Part shown: positions 25,080 through 33,852 of the stretch, in pieces
How the letters are laid out: each line of letters starts with the position of its first letter
How positions within the stretch are numbered: position 1 is the stretch's first letter
From: Firmicutes bacterium UBA7510
GTDB lineage: Bacteria; Bacillota; Clostridia; Tissierellales; Sedimentibacteraceae
Direction of reading: 5' to 3'
Assembly: GCA_002479485.1 (NCBI GenBank)
Contig: DLNM01000049.1
Span: forward strand, 1-56,060
Length of the DNA stretch: 56,060 bases
Translations under genes and position numbers: made by a program
Notes under the pieces: generated by a model
What the model saw: only the letters and a program-made list of their open reading frames with translations
What the model was told of the DNA's origin: nothing
The model's database searches: none

Positions 25080-26483
25080 ATGAATTATGATGTAATTATT
25101 GCTGGTGCTGGACCTTCAGGTATTTTTACTGCTCTTGAACTTATTAGAGGGAACAACAAAAAGAAAATATTATTAATTGAAAAGGGTAATAGTATTTCAA
25201 AAAGACATTGCCCTAAAGAAGAATTAAAAAAATGTATAAACTGCAAGCCTTATTGTAATATAACTACTGGATTTTCCGGAGCTGGTGCTTTTTCTGATGG
25301 TAAGCTATCTCTAAGCAGTGATGTAGGTGGAGATTTACCTGAGCTAATAGGTTATGATATTGTAGAAGATATGATAAAATATACAGATAGTATATATTTA
25401 GAATTTGGTGCAGATACTAAGATAGAAGGCATTGATAATTCTGATAAAGTTAAGGAAATAAGAAAGAAAGCTATAGAAGCAGGACTTAAACTTGTAGATT
25501 GTCCTATAAGACATTTAGGAACTGAAAAGGCTCAAGAAATTTACGGAAAAATTGAAAATTATCTTATAGACAATGGTGTCGAAATAAGATTTAATACCTT
25601 AGCTAAGGATATAATTGTTGAAGATAACAACATCAAAGGATTAATTATATCAAATTCAAGAAAAAAAGATGAAGAAGAACAGGTTTTTTCAGATACAGTA
25701 ATTATATCTGCTGGTAGAAAAGGTGCAGAGTGGTTAAAAGGTTTATGTGTAAAACATGGAATAAACCATCGTGCTGGAACAGTAGATATAGGGGTTAGAG
25801 TAGAAGTTAGAAATGAAGTTATGGAGGAAGTAAACAATATATTATATGAATCTAAATTAATTGGATATCCTGCTCCATTTAAAAATAAAGTAAGAACATT
25901 TTGTCAAAATCCTGGAGGCTTTGTAAGTCAAGAAAATTACGATAATGATTTAGCAGTTGTTAACGGACATTCTTACAAAAACAAAAAATCATCCAATACA
26001 AATCTTGCTATACTATGCTCACATAATTTCAGTCAACCTTTTAATGAGCCTATAAAATATGGAGTAAAGGTTGCAGAACTTACAAATATGCTTGGAGACG
26101 GAAAGATAATTGTTCAAAGGTATGGTGACATATTAGATGGAAAAAGAACATGGCAAAAAGAGCTAGGACAATCAAATGTTACTCCAAGCTTAGTTGATGC
26201 TGTAGCTGGAGATTTAACATCTTCCATACCATATAGAACAATGGTAAATTTATTAAATTTTATAGAGCAGCTTAACAAAGTAGTGCCGGGATTTGCAAGC
26301 ATTGAAACATTACTTTACGGACCAGAAGTTAAGTTTTATAGTAACAAAATCGATATAGATAAAAATTTTGAAACAAATATTAAAGGACTGTACTGTTTAG
26401 GAGATTCAAGCGGATGGACAAGAGGACTTATGATGGCATCTGTAATGGGAGTACAAATGGCAAAAAAATTATTATTAAATTAA
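25080..26483 (+). CDS. FAD-dependent oxidoreductase (COG2509-type)
   Basis: A 467-residue flavoprotein. The N-terminal dinucleotide motif GAGPSGIFTALEL is followed by a cysteine-rich segment CPKEELKKCINCKPYCN (about residues 42-58), then SGAGAFSDGKLSL. The C-terminal part has GLYCLGDSSGWTRGLMMASVMG, where FAD ribityl contacts are expected. It matches the family of uncharacterised FAD-dependent dehydrogenases, for which no reaction is firmly known. The cysteine set could bind a metal or a cluster. A guanine-class riboswitch in its leader suggests a link to purine use or redox chemistry, which is inference. The ribosome site is AAAGGAG. Confidence 0.85.
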   Translation: MNYDVIIAGAGPSGIFTALELIRGNNKKKILLIEKGNSISKRHCPKEELKKCINCKPYCNITTGFSGAGAFSDGKLSLSSDVGGDLPELIGYDIVEDMIKYTDSIYLEFGADTKIEGIDNSDKVKEIRKKAIEAGLKLVDCPIRHLGTEKAQEIYGKIENYLIDNGVEIRFNTLAKDIIVEDNNIKGLIISNSRKKDEEEQVFSDTVIISAGRKGAEWLKGLCVKHGINHRAGTVDIGVRVEVRNEVMEEVNNILYESKLIGYPAPFKNKVRTFCQNPGGFVSQENYDNDLAVVNGHSYKNKKSSNTNLAILCSHNFSQPFNEPIKYGVKVAELTNMLGDGKIIVQRYGDILDGKRTWQKELGQSNVTPSLVDAVAGDLTSSIPYRTMVNLLNFIEQLNKVVPGFASIETLLYGPEVKFYSNKIDIDKNFETNIKGLYCLGDSSGWTRGLMMASVMGVQMAKKLLLN

Positions 26484-26520
26484 AAAAATCTTTGTATTAA
26501 TAAATATGATTTTGTAAATA

Positions 26521-26565
26521 ATAATAATGTCGATAATTAGAATTATTGATAAATCACATTATTAT
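26521..26565. repeat. Nested inverted repeat before the Asn-rich gene
   Basis: Outer arms ATAATAATGT (26521-26530) and ACATTATTAT (26556-26565) enclose a near-palindrome CGATAATTAGAATTATTG. It may end the oxidoreductase transcript or lead the following gene. Confidence 0.45.
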
Positions 26566-26588
26566 ATAATAAGAAAGGGTAGCTATAT

Positions 26589-26834
26589 ATGAAAAACATT
26601 TTTTCTAATTTACAAAATCAAAATAATCAAATTAACAAAAACAAAAACAACAATATGAATGACAAAAACAACAATTTCAATGACAAAAATAACAACAGCA
26701 ATTGCAATAATAATGACAACAATTGCATTAATAATGACAATTGCAACAATAATAACCAAAATAACAACAATAACAACAATAAAAACAACAATAACCAAAA
26801 TAAAAACAAAAACAATCAAAATAACAATTTCTAA
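26589..26834 (+). CDS. Asn-rich low-complexity small protein
   Basis: An 81-residue protein after a short normal head (MKNIFSNLQNQNNQINK); more than half of its residues are asparagine, with Lys, Asp and Gln as main partners. Three cysteines lie in a spaced pattern (NCNNN ... NNCINNDNCNN, about residues 38-52). The frame is open with a plausible ribosome site (AAGAAAGGGT) before the ATG. The stretch is built from AAC/AAT/AAA triplets, so frame-shifted readings of the opposite strand give poly-hydrophobic junk. Function unknown; metal binding or a prion-like role is only speculation. It may be a spore or surface component or a repeat expansion. Confidence 0.6.
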   Translation: MKNIFSNLQNQNNQINKNKNNNMNDKNNNFNDKNNNSNCNNNDNNCINNDNCNNNNQNNNNNNNKNNNNQNKNKNNQNNNF

Positions 26835-26867
26835 TACTGTTTTTTTGATTGCTAAACGACGTACTCA

Positions 26868-26906
26868 ATTAGAGCTAAAGATTAAATCTTTAGCTCTAAT
26901 TTTTTT
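26868..26906 (+). terminator. Terminator after the Asn-rich gene
   Basis: Perfect 15-bp stem ATTAGAGCTAAAGAT/ATCTTTAGCTCTAAT with a TAA triloop, then six T's. Confidence 0.92.
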
Positions 26907-26909
26907 ATT

Positions 26910-26991
26910 CCAATAGGAAAGTTCTCTTTCCTATTGGATAAATGAAGAATCGGAACGATTCTTCCATAGAGTGAACGTAGTTCACTTTTTT
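26910..26991. repeat. Array of three short-loop hairpins
   Basis: Three perfect inverted repeats sit almost head to tail: CCAATAGGAAAG/CTTTCCTATTGG with loop TTCT (26910-26937), GAAGAATCG/CGATTCTTC with loop GAA (26944-26964), and AGTGAAC/GTTCACT with loop GTA (26970-26986) followed by T's. They follow the terminator at 26868. The 351-base gap between 26835 and 27185 holds these, a rubrerythrin promoter and no further gene. Confidence 0.7.
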
Positions 26992-26997
26992 ATGTTG

Positions 26998-27027
26998 TTG
27001 ACATTTAAAATTGCTGTATAGTAAAAT
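26998..27027 (+). promoter_or_regulatory. Probable rubrerythrin promoter
   Basis: TTGACA (26998-27003), 18-base spacer and TAAAAT (27022-27027). The leader of about 150 bases contains the hairpin ATAAGATG/CATCTTAT at about 27031-27055 and a loosely spaced ATGATTAT/ATAATCAT pair. A PerR-type box was sought but not convincingly found. Confidence 0.6.
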
Positions 27028-27185
27028 TATATAAGATGATTAAAAAAACATCTTATGGGTATATATAATTCGTATTTAAAATCTTATAGAGAATGATTAT
27101 TTATAATTTAAATTAATATAATCATAAAATAATGTAATTAATATAATTTAATTATATAAATAAATTTTGAAAAGGAGAGTAGATT

Positions 27186-27728
27186 ATGAGTAATAATTTA
27201 AAAGGAACAAAAACAGAAGCAAATTTAATGTCAGCATTTGCTGGAGAATCAATGGCTAGAAACAAGTATACATATTATGCTTCAAAAGCTAAAAAAGAGG
27301 GTTTTGAACAAATAGCTGCACTGTTTGAAGAAACAGCACATAATGAAAGAGAGCATGCTAAAATATGGTTCAAGCTATTACATGATGGTGTAGCAGATAC
27401 AATGACAAACTTAAAAGATGCAGCTGCTGGTGAAAACTATGAGTGGACAGATATGTACGCTAATTTTGCAAAAGAAGCAAAAGAAGAAGGATTTAATGAT
27501 ATAGCTCGTCTATTTGAGGGTGTTGCTAAAATAGAAAAAGAACATGAAGAAAGATACTTAGCACTTCTTAAAAATATAGAAGAAAATACAGTATTTACAA
27601 AATCAGAAAAAGTTGTATGGCAATGTGCTAACTGTGGATTTATACATGAAGGAGAAAAAGCTCCTGGAATGTGTCCAATATGCAGTCACCCACAAGCTTA
27701 TTTTCAAGTATTAGCTAAGAATTATTAA
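27186..27728 (+). CDS. rbr: Rubrerythrin
   Basis: Cytoplasmic peroxidase that protects anaerobes from hydrogen peroxide, taking electrons from rubredoxin or NADH-linked partners. Residues 1-140 form the diiron four-helix domain with the typical E...EExxH repeats (AGESMARNKYTYYASKA, FEETAHNEREHAK, KIEKEHEERYLALL). The C-terminal rubredoxin domain has CANCG and CPICS (about 147-166), giving an Fe(Cys)4 site. The 180 residues match the family. AAGGAGAG precedes the ATG. It is monocistronic with its own promoter and terminator. Confidence 0.96.
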   Translation: MSNNLKGTKTEANLMSAFAGESMARNKYTYYASKAKKEGFEQIAALFEETAHNEREHAKIWFKLLHDGVADTMTNLKDAAAGENYEWTDMYANFAKEAKEEGFNDIARLFEGVAKIEKEHEERYLALLKNIEENTVFTKSEKVVWQCANCGFIHEGEKAPGMCPICSHPQAYFQVLAKNY

Positions 27729-27739
27729 TATTATATTTA

Positions 27740-27775
27740 ACACCTAGATGATAAAATATTTAGGTGTTTTTTTTG
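27740..27775 (+). terminator. Terminator after rubrerythrin
   Basis: Stem AACACCTA/TAGGTGTT followed by a run of T's. Confidence 0.85.
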
Positions 27776-27838
27776 TCTGCAAAAGTAATTTGGATGTATT
27801 TGTAACGCGTACATAATAAAAAAAATGTTTTAATATGC

Positions 27839-27867
27839 TTGACACTCTAATAAAAAAATAGTATTAT
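27839..27867 (+). promoter_or_regulatory. Promoter of tdh-kbl
   Basis: TTGACA (27839-27844), exactly 17 bases, then TATTAT (27862-27867). It is about 30 bases upstream of the ribosome site. Confidence 0.75.
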
Positions 27868-27905
27868 AAATTTAATTAGAATTTATAAAAAAGGTGGTAC
27901 TTTTT

Positions 27906-28943
27906 ATGTCAAAGATGAACGCTTTAGTAAAAAAATATGCAGAACCTGGACTATGGCTAGAACAAGTTGAAATACCTAAAATTAAAGATAACGAGGTATT
28001 AGTTAAAATTCATAAGACAGCTATTTGTGGAACTGACATTCATATATATACTTGGGATAAATGGTCTCAAAATACAATTAAAACACCAATGACTATAGGA
28101 CATGAGTATGTGGGAGAAATAGTTGAATTAGGCAAACTAGTAGAAGGTTACAGTATAGGAGATTTGGTAACTGGAGAAGGACATATTGTTTGTGGCAAAT
28201 GTAGAAACTGCCGTGGCGGTCATCAACACTTATGTAAACATACTGTAGGTATAGGTGTTAATAAAGATGGTATATTTGCTGAATATGCTGCAATACCAGC
28301 GTCAAACTTATTTAAATGCTCTAAAGACGTTCCTGAAGAACTTTACAGTATATTTGATCCATTTGGTAACGCTACGCACACAGCATTATCCTTTAACATG
28401 GTAGGAGAAGATGTTTTGATAACAGGTGCTGGCCCTATAGGAATTATGGCAGTTGCAATTGCTAAACACGTTGGAGCTAGAAATGTTGTTATAACAGATA
28501 TAAATGATTATAGATTAGACTTAGCAAAGAAAATGGGAGCAACAAGAGCAGTAAATACAAAAACTACGGACTTAAGAACTGTAATGAGTGATTTAGGTAT
28601 GGCAGAAGGCTTTGATGTAGGTCTTGAAATGTCAGGTAATGGAATGGCTTTCAATCAAATGATTGACAGTATGGTTAACGGAGGCAAACTTGCTCTACTT
28701 GGAATCCAACAGCCAGATACACAGGTTAACTGGGATAAAATAATATTTGGTGGATTATTCTTAAAAGGAATTTACGGTCGTGAAATGTATGAAACATGGT
28801 ATAAAATGAATGCTATGGTTCAATCAGGCTTAGACATAACCCCAATAATAACCCATAGATTTGATTACAAAGACTTTAAAGAGGGCTTTGAAATAATGAA
28901 GAGCGGTCAATCAGGAAAGATTATATTAAACTGGGATAAATAA
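27906..28943 (+). CDS. tdh: L-threonine 3-dehydrogenase
   Basis: Zinc alcohol-dehydrogenase-fold enzyme that oxidises threonine to 2-amino-3-ketobutyrate with NAD+. About 345 residues. The catalytic zinc site is CGTDIHIYTWD and GHEYVGEIVELG; the structural zinc cysteines are in CGKCRNCRGGHQHLC; the Rossmann motif is TGAGPIGIMAVAIA. The ATG at 27906 follows AAGGTGG by 8 bases, so an earlier GTG is discarded. kbl follows 17 bases later, so together they convert threonine to glycine and acetyl-CoA. Glycine can feed the selenium-dependent reductases coded next door. Confidence 0.96.
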   Translation: MSKMNALVKKYAEPGLWLEQVEIPKIKDNEVLVKIHKTAICGTDIHIYTWDKWSQNTIKTPMTIGHEYVGEIVELGKLVEGYSIGDLVTGEGHIVCGKCRNCRGGHQHLCKHTVGIGVNKDGIFAEYAAIPASNLFKCSKDVPEELYSIFDPFGNATHTALSFNMVGEDVLITGAGPIGIMAVAIAKHVGARNVVITDINDYRLDLAKKMGATRAVNTKTTDLRTVMSDLGMAEGFDVGLEMSGNGMAFNQMIDSMVNGGKLALLGIQQPDTQVNWDKIIFGGLFLKGIYGREMYETWYKMNAMVQSGLDITPIITHRFDYKDFKEGFEIMKSGQSGKIILNWDK

Positions 28944-28960
28944 TAGGAGGTTTAACATAT

Positions 28961-30151
28961 ATGTATACAAATTATAAAAATCATTTTGAAGGTGTATTAA
29001 CTGAAATAAAAGATTCAGGTTTATGGAAAGATGAGAGAGTTATAACTACTCCTCAAAGCAACAAAATTAGTACAACAAAAGTAAATGGTGTATTAAATAT
29101 GTGCGCTAATAACTACTTAGGTCTATCAGATAATAAGGAACTTATTGAAGCTGCTAAAGAAAGCTATGACAAATGGGGATACGGATTATCTTCAGTTAGA
29201 TTTATCTGTGGAACTCAAGATATACACAAACAATTAGAAAGAAAAATTAGCGAATTTTTAGGAACAGAAGACACAATTCTTTACTCATCATGCTTTGATG
29301 CAAATGGTGGACTATTTGAAACTATAACAACTGCAGATGATGCAATAATCAGCGACGAATTAAACCATGCAAGTATTATAGATGGAGTTAGACTTGCAAA
29401 GGCTAAAAAATATAGATATAAAAACAACAATATGGAAGACTTAGAAGCTCAATTAATTCAAGCTGATAAGGATGGAGCTAAGCTTAAAGTTATAGCTACT
29501 GACGGTGTATTCTCAATGGATGGAATTATTTGCAACCTAAAAGGTGTTTGTGATTTAGCTGAGAAATACAATGCTTTAGTTATGGTTGATGATTCACATG
29601 CTGTTGGCTTTATTGGTAAAACTGGTAGAGGAACTCATGAATACAATGATGTTATGGATAGAGTTGACATAATTACTGGTACATTAGGAAAAGCTCTTGG
29701 TGGAGCAAGTGGTGGATATACAAGTGGAAGAAAAGAAATTATAGACCTATTAAGACAACGCTCACGTCCATATTTATTCTCTAACACATTAGCACCAGCC
29801 ATAGCTTCTGCTTCTATAAAAGTATTAGATATGCTTATGTCAAGTACAAAGTATAGAGATAAGGTAGAAGAAAATACTAAGTATTTTAGAGAGAAAATAA
29901 AAGAAATAGGACTTGAAACAATAGATTCAGTTCACCCAATAGTTCCAATTATGCTAGGTGATGCAGTATTATCTCAAAAAATGGCTGAGAAAATGCTAGA
30001 AAAGGGAGTTTATGTAGTTGGTTTCTACTTCCCAGTAGTTCCAAAAGGAAAAGCAAGAATAAGAACTCAAATTTCAGCTGCTCATACTAAAGAAGATTTA
30101 GATTTAGCAATAAAGGCATTTAAAGAATGTAAAGAAGAGTTAGGTATTTAA
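28961..30151 (+). CDS. kbl: Glycine C-acetyltransferase (2-amino-3-ketobutyrate CoA ligase)
   Basis: PLP enzyme that cleaves the Tdh product with CoA to glycine and acetyl-CoA. The 396 residues match KBL. The PLP-lysine segment is TGTLGKALGGASGGY (about residues 236-250), and the cofactor-contact block VDDSHAVGFIGKTGRGTHEY is intact. AGGAGG lies 11 bases before the ATG. A bidirectional terminator follows, separating it from the convergent TetR gene. Confidence 0.96.
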   Translation: MYTNYKNHFEGVLTEIKDSGLWKDERVITTPQSNKISTTKVNGVLNMCANNYLGLSDNKELIEAAKESYDKWGYGLSSVRFICGTQDIHKQLERKISEFLGTEDTILYSSCFDANGGLFETITTADDAIISDELNHASIIDGVRLAKAKKYRYKNNNMEDLEAQLIQADKDGAKLKVIATDGVFSMDGIICNLKGVCDLAEKYNALVMVDDSHAVGFIGKTGRGTHEYNDVMDRVDIITGTLGKALGGASGGYTSGRKEIIDLLRQRSRPYLFSNTLAPAIASASIKVLDMLMSSTKYRDKVEENTKYFREKIKEIGLETIDSVHPIVPIMLGDAVLSQKMAEKMLEKGVYVVGFYFPVVPKGKARIRTQISAAHTKEDLDLAIKAFKECKEELGI

Positions 30152-30158
30152 AAAATAA

Positions 30159-30186
30159 AAAGCGAGTGTGTTAATGCACTCGCTTT
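30159..30186. terminator. Bidirectional terminator between kbl and the TetR gene
   Basis: Perfect stem AAAGCGAGTG/CACTCGCTTT with an 8-base loop. It just overlaps the tetR stop codon. Confidence 0.88.
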
Positions 30187-30859
30187 AATTATCTGTTTTT
30201 ATATCATAAGCTTTAAAAACCTTTTTAATATATTTTAGTGTTTTGTTAACTGCATCATCTATAGTCAGATTTAAATAGTTTGCCTCCATATCTGACATCA
30301 TTCCTCTATAAATTAATATGTTCATTTCATTAATGCTTCTTATATCTTCTTCACTTATATCAGTATCTTGCAATGCTCTTTTTAGAAGAATATAGTCTCT
30401 TTCATATAAATTATCTTCCAAAAGCATAGGCATATATTCCTTTACATCTTCACTTATCTGTTCTGGGAAAATCTCGTAATATGTTTTAATACTATTATTA
30501 ACAGTATCTGATGAAAAACCCCCAAAAAAAATTAATTGATAAACTTCAGGATGGTTATACGAATGTTTTGCAAAACATTCCCATACTTTTAGACATGCAT
30601 CGATAGGGTTTTTAGCTTTATCAAGATAACCAGGTAAATCCTTAGCATAATCAGATAAATGTCTTATAGAAGAAAAAAATATTAGATGCTTTAGATTTTC
30701 AAAATAATTATATAATGTTGCACTATTATAACCGGCTTTGTCAGCTACTTTTCTTATAGTTAAGCCTTCTAAGCCTTCATTTTCAATAATTTCATTTGTT
30801 GCCTCTATAAAATATGACATCATTCTTTTCTTTTGAATAGCTTTATTTGAATTTTCCAT
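30185..30859 (-). CDS. TetR/AcrR family regulator next to the betaine reductase genes
   Basis: A 224-residue regulator. The N-terminal helix-turn-helix lies at about residues 20-60 (LTIRKVADKAGYNSATLYNYFENLKHL), with an all-alpha ligand domain behind. It is divergent from grdI across 280 bases, so it is a candidate regulator of the grdI-grdH-transporter operon; this is inferred from position. A 60-base palindromic region at 30874-30933, directly upstream of its start, is a possible operator. The effector is not deducible. Confidence 0.85.
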   Translation of the reverse strand: MENSNKAIQKKRMMSYFIEATNEIIENEGLEGLTIRKVADKAGYNSATLYNYFENLKHLIFFSSIRHLSDYAKDLPGYLDKAKNPIDACLKVWECFAKHSYNHPEVYQLIFFGGFSSDTVNNSIKTYYEIFPEQISEDVKEYMPMLLEDNLYERDYILLKRALQDTDISEEDIRSINEMNILIYRGMMSDMEANYLNLTIDDAVNKTLKYIKKVFKAYDIKTDN

Positions 30860-30873
30860 TTTATCCTCTCATT

Positions 30874-30933
30874 ATGCCATAGTCTCGACCACAAATGTAT
30901 AGGCATTATACATTGGAGACATTATAGTGGCAT
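30874..30933. promoter_or_regulatory. Interrupted palindrome between tetR and grdI
   Basis: Arms ATGCCA (30874-30879) and TGGCAT (30928-30933), GTCTC (30882-30886) and GAGAC (30916-30920), and an inner AATGTATA/TATACATT repeat around GGCAT (30894-30914). A TATAAT-like box on the minus strand overlaps it. It fits an autoregulatory operator of the TetR protein, or an RNA hairpin. Confidence 0.5.
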
Positions 30934-31036
30934 TTCTTTATAATATGATACTAACATTAATATATTAAAAAATCAATACTTTAATTAATATCTAATCAAT
31001 AAAATAAAAATAATCATGATTATAATATAAATATGA

Positions 31037-31065
31037 TTGACAAATATTAAACAAATATATATAAT
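31037..31065 (+). promoter_or_regulatory. Promoter of the grdI operon
   Basis: TTGACA (31037-31042), 17-base spacer, TATAAT (31060-31065). A GTGCGCAC palindrome (31082-31089) follows just after the likely transcript start and could be an operator. Confidence 0.75.
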
Positions 31066-31139
31066 AAAATTAAGTTAAAAAGTGCGCACGCTTCATAACT
31101 AAAAGTTATATATATTTCATTTTGTGAGAGGAGAAAGAA

Positions 31140-32465
31140 ATGGAATTAAAAATTGGAAATTTTTATGTTAAAGATATAGTATTCGGTGAGAAAACGTATT
31201 ATCAAAATGGTATTTTAACTATAAATAAGCAAGAAGCACTGGATTTTATTAAGGAAGATGAGCATATCGCTGAAGCAGAGCTGCATATTGTAAAACCAGG
31301 TGATATGGTAAGACTTTGCCCTGTAAAAGAAGCTATTGAGCCGAGAGTTAAATTAAGTGGCAATGCTTTGTTTCCTGGATATACAGGAGAACTTAGTCAA
31401 GCAGGTGATGGAGTAACACATGCACTAAAAGAATGTAGTATTTTAGTTGTTGGTAAGCATTGGGGCGGATTTCAAGATGGCCTAATAGACATGGGCGGTG
31501 AAGGCGCTAAATACACATATTATTCTCAATTAAAGAACATTGTTATAGTTGCAGATACAGATGAAGACTTTGAAAAAAGAGAACAGCAAAAGAAAAACAA
31601 AGCATTAAGAATGGCTGGACATAGATTTGCTGAATATATTGGAAGTTGTGTTAAGGATCTTGAACCTGAAGATATCGAAACTTTTAAACTTGATCCGATT
31701 ACAAAAAGAGATGAAGCTACTAATGCATTACCATCTGTTGTATATGTAATGCAGCCTCAATCTCAAATGGAAGAAATGGGATATAATGATTTAATCTATG
31801 GCTGGGATGCAAATCATATGGTTCCTACGTTAATGCATCCTAATGAAGTATTAGATGGTGCTGTTGTGTCAGGAAGCTTTATGCCTTGTTCATCTAAGTG
31901 GGCAACATATGATTTTCAAAATGCACCTGTAATTAAAAAACTATATTCAGAACATGGAAAAACTCTTAATTTCTTAGGTGTTATAATGTCAAATCTAAAC
32001 GTTGCGCTAGAACAAAAGCAAAGATCAGCAATGTATGTAGCACAAATAGCTAAAAGCTTAGGAGCTGATGGTGCAATAGTTGCCGAAGAGGGATATGGTA
32101 ATCCAGATGCTGATTTTGTTGCATGTATTGTAGCTTTAGAGGATGCAGGAGTAAAAACTGTTGGTATAACAAATGAATGTACTGGAAGAGATGGTCAATC
32201 ACAACCATTAGTTTCATTAGATGAAAAATTAAATGCAATCGTTTCATGCGGAAACGTATCTGAGTTGATAGAATTACCTCCTATGCCTGTTGTTTTAGGT
32301 GAGTTAGAAGCTTTAGCTAGAGATGGCTTATCAGGAGGATGGGCTGATGATGAGATATTAGGGCCATCAGTTAGACCAGATGGTTCAATAATAATGGAAA
32401 ATAACTCAATGTTTTGTGGTGACCAAGTTATTGGTTGGTCAACTAAAACTATGAAGGAATTTTAG
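31140..32465 (+). CDS. grdI: Betaine reductase subunit GrdI (GrdE-type proprotein)
   Basis: Substrate-binding proprotein of the betaine-specific component B. The family is cleaved before an internal cysteine to yield two chains, with the cysteine turning into a pyruvoyl or related carbonyl group. In this 441-residue protein a likely site is Cys250 in SGSFMPCSSKW, in the middle, as in GrdE; another conserved cysteine is in TNECTGRDGQSQPLV near residue 347. The end NNSMFCGDQVIGWSTKT is a family mark. AGGAGAAAG precedes the ATG. Betaine specificity is inferred from the adjacent BCCT carrier and from the two-gene grdI-grdH order, not from residues. Confidence 0.85.
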   Translation: MELKIGNFYVKDIVFGEKTYYQNGILTINKQEALDFIKEDEHIAEAELHIVKPGDMVRLCPVKEAIEPRVKLSGNALFPGYTGELSQAGDGVTHALKECSILVVGKHWGGFQDGLIDMGGEGAKYTYYSQLKNIVIVADTDEDFEKREQQKKNKALRMAGHRFAEYIGSCVKDLEPEDIETFKLDPITKRDEATNALPSVVYVMQPQSQMEEMGYNDLIYGWDANHMVPTLMHPNEVLDGAVVSGSFMPCSSKWATYDFQNAPVIKKLYSEHGKTLNFLGVIMSNLNVALEQKQRSAMYVAQIAKSLGADGAIVAEEGYGNPDADFVACIVALEDAGVKTVGITNECTGRDGQSQPLVSLDEKLNAIVSCGNVSELIELPPMPVVLGELEALARDGLSGGWADDEILGPSVRPDGSIIMENNSMFCGDQVIGWSTKTMKEF

Positions 32466-32476
32466 GAGGTTCTATA

Positions 32477-33787
32477 ATGAAAAAGGCAGTAATGTATTTA
32501 AATCAATTCTTCGGACAAATAGGTGGAGAAGATAAAGCTGATTTTGCACCTATAATAGTTGATAAATTAGTAGGACCTGCAATTCAATTAAATAGCGAAT
32601 TAGATGCAGAGGTTACACACACAATTATATGTGGTGATAACTTTATGGGTTCAAATACTGAAGAAGCAATAGATACAATAATTAAAGAATTAAGAAACAT
32701 AGAATTTGATATATTTGTGGCTGGACCAGCTTTTCAAGCTGGAAGATATGGTGTAGCTTGTGGACATATATGTAAGGCTGTGAAAAAAGAATTTAATGTA
32801 CCTGTTATAACTTCAATGCACATAGAAAATCCTGGAGTAGAAATGTTTAAAAAAGACATGTACATTATGATTGGCGGAAATAGTGCTGCTAAAATGAAAA
32901 AAGACATAGAAGCATTATCAAAACTTGCAAATAAGATTATTAATGGTGAAGAAATTTTAGGTCCTAACGAAGAAGGTTACTATGAAAGAGGAATAAGACA
33001 TCAAGTTTGGTTAGACTCTAAGATTACTGCAGCTGATAGAGTTGTAGATATGTTTTTAAAGAAAATTAATGGTAAGGAATATGTTTCTGAACTACCAATA
33101 CCTAAATTAGATAGAGTACCAATTGCTCCCGCTATAAAAGATTTAACAAAGGTAAAAATAGCTTTAGTAAATACAGGAGGAATTGTACCAGTTGATAATC
33201 CTGACAAAATACAATCAGCTTCTGCTACAAGATGGGGAAGATATGATATAAGCAATATGGATGGTTTAGAGGGTGGAGTATTTAAAACAATACACGCTGG
33301 ATTTGACCCAGCAGCAGCTGATGCTGATCCAGATGTTATTACACCAATAGATGCTTTAAGAGCATATGAAAAAGAAGGAAAATTTGGTTCTTTGCATAAT
33401 TACTTCTATACTACAGTAGGTACAGGAACTACACAGGCAGAAGCTCAAAGAATGGCAAAGGAGATAATTCCATATTTACAAAAGGATAATGTTGACGCTA
33501 TTATAATGGTATCAACCTGAGGTACTTGTACACGTTGCGGCGCAACGATGGTTAAAGAATTTGAAAGAGTAGGATTCCCTATAGTTCAAATGTGTAACTT
33601 AATTCCTGTTGCAAAAACAGTTGGATCTAATAGAATAGTTCCTACTATATCAATACCGTATCCTTTAGGAGATCCTAGTACTACAAAGGAAGAACAATGG
33701 AAACTTAGATATCACAGAGTTGGGGTGGCATTGGACGCATTAGCTACTGATATTGATGAGCAAACAGTTTTTAAAGTAAAAATATAA
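32477..33787 (+). CDS. grdH: Betaine reductase selenoprotein GrdH (GrdB-type), UGA = selenocysteine
   Basis: Selenoprotein of component B. The reading frame meets a TGA at 33518-33520 and continues in frame for 88 more codons, so the full product is 436 residues with selenocysteine at residue 348 in the order STUGTCTRCG, the GrdB/GrdF/GrdH active-site pattern (UxxCxxC). A hairpin CGTTGC-GGC-GCAACG (33533-33547) starts 12 bases after the TGA and suits a bacterial SECIS. Without recoding, the product would stop before the catalytic cysteines. It is coupled to grdI by an 11-base gap with TAGGAGG. It needs selA, selB, selC and selD, which lie outside this window. Confidence 0.93.
33533..33547 (+). 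promoter_or_regulatory. Candidate SECIS hairpin in grdH
   Basis: Six-base-pair stem with a GGC loop inside the coding sequence, 12 bases downstream of the UGA. It matches the place where SelB-binding hairpins occur in bacterial selenoprotein mRNAs. The loop identity differs from the E. coli SECIS, as is common in Clostridia. Confidence 0.7.
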
Positions 33788-33800
33788 CAGTTTAATTTAT

Positions 33801-33830
33801 CTGATGCAAAATATTTTTATTTTGCATCAG
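33801..33830 (+). promoter_or_regulatory. Hairpin between grdH and the transporter gene
   Basis: Perfect stem CTGATGCAAAAT/ATTTTGCATCAG with a 6-base loop and no clear T-run behind it. It may lower read-through into the transporter or protect the grd transcript. Confidence 0.6.
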
Positions 33831-33852
33831 TATCACAAAGGAGGAAAACCTT

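Noticed and set aside
26610..26916. Hydrophobic or Thr/Ile-rich proteins in other frames over the Asn-rich gene
   Set aside because: They are frame-shift images of the AAC/AAT triplet tract and have no ribosome sites.
27056..27185. PerR or Fur box in the rubrerythrin leader
   Set aside because: Only loose A+T-rich half-sites; no adequate match to the TTATAATNATTATAA pattern.
33548..33787. Separate 79-residue gene after grdH
   Set aside because: It continues the same frame across a UGA with the selenocysteine context, so it is the C-terminal part of grdH.
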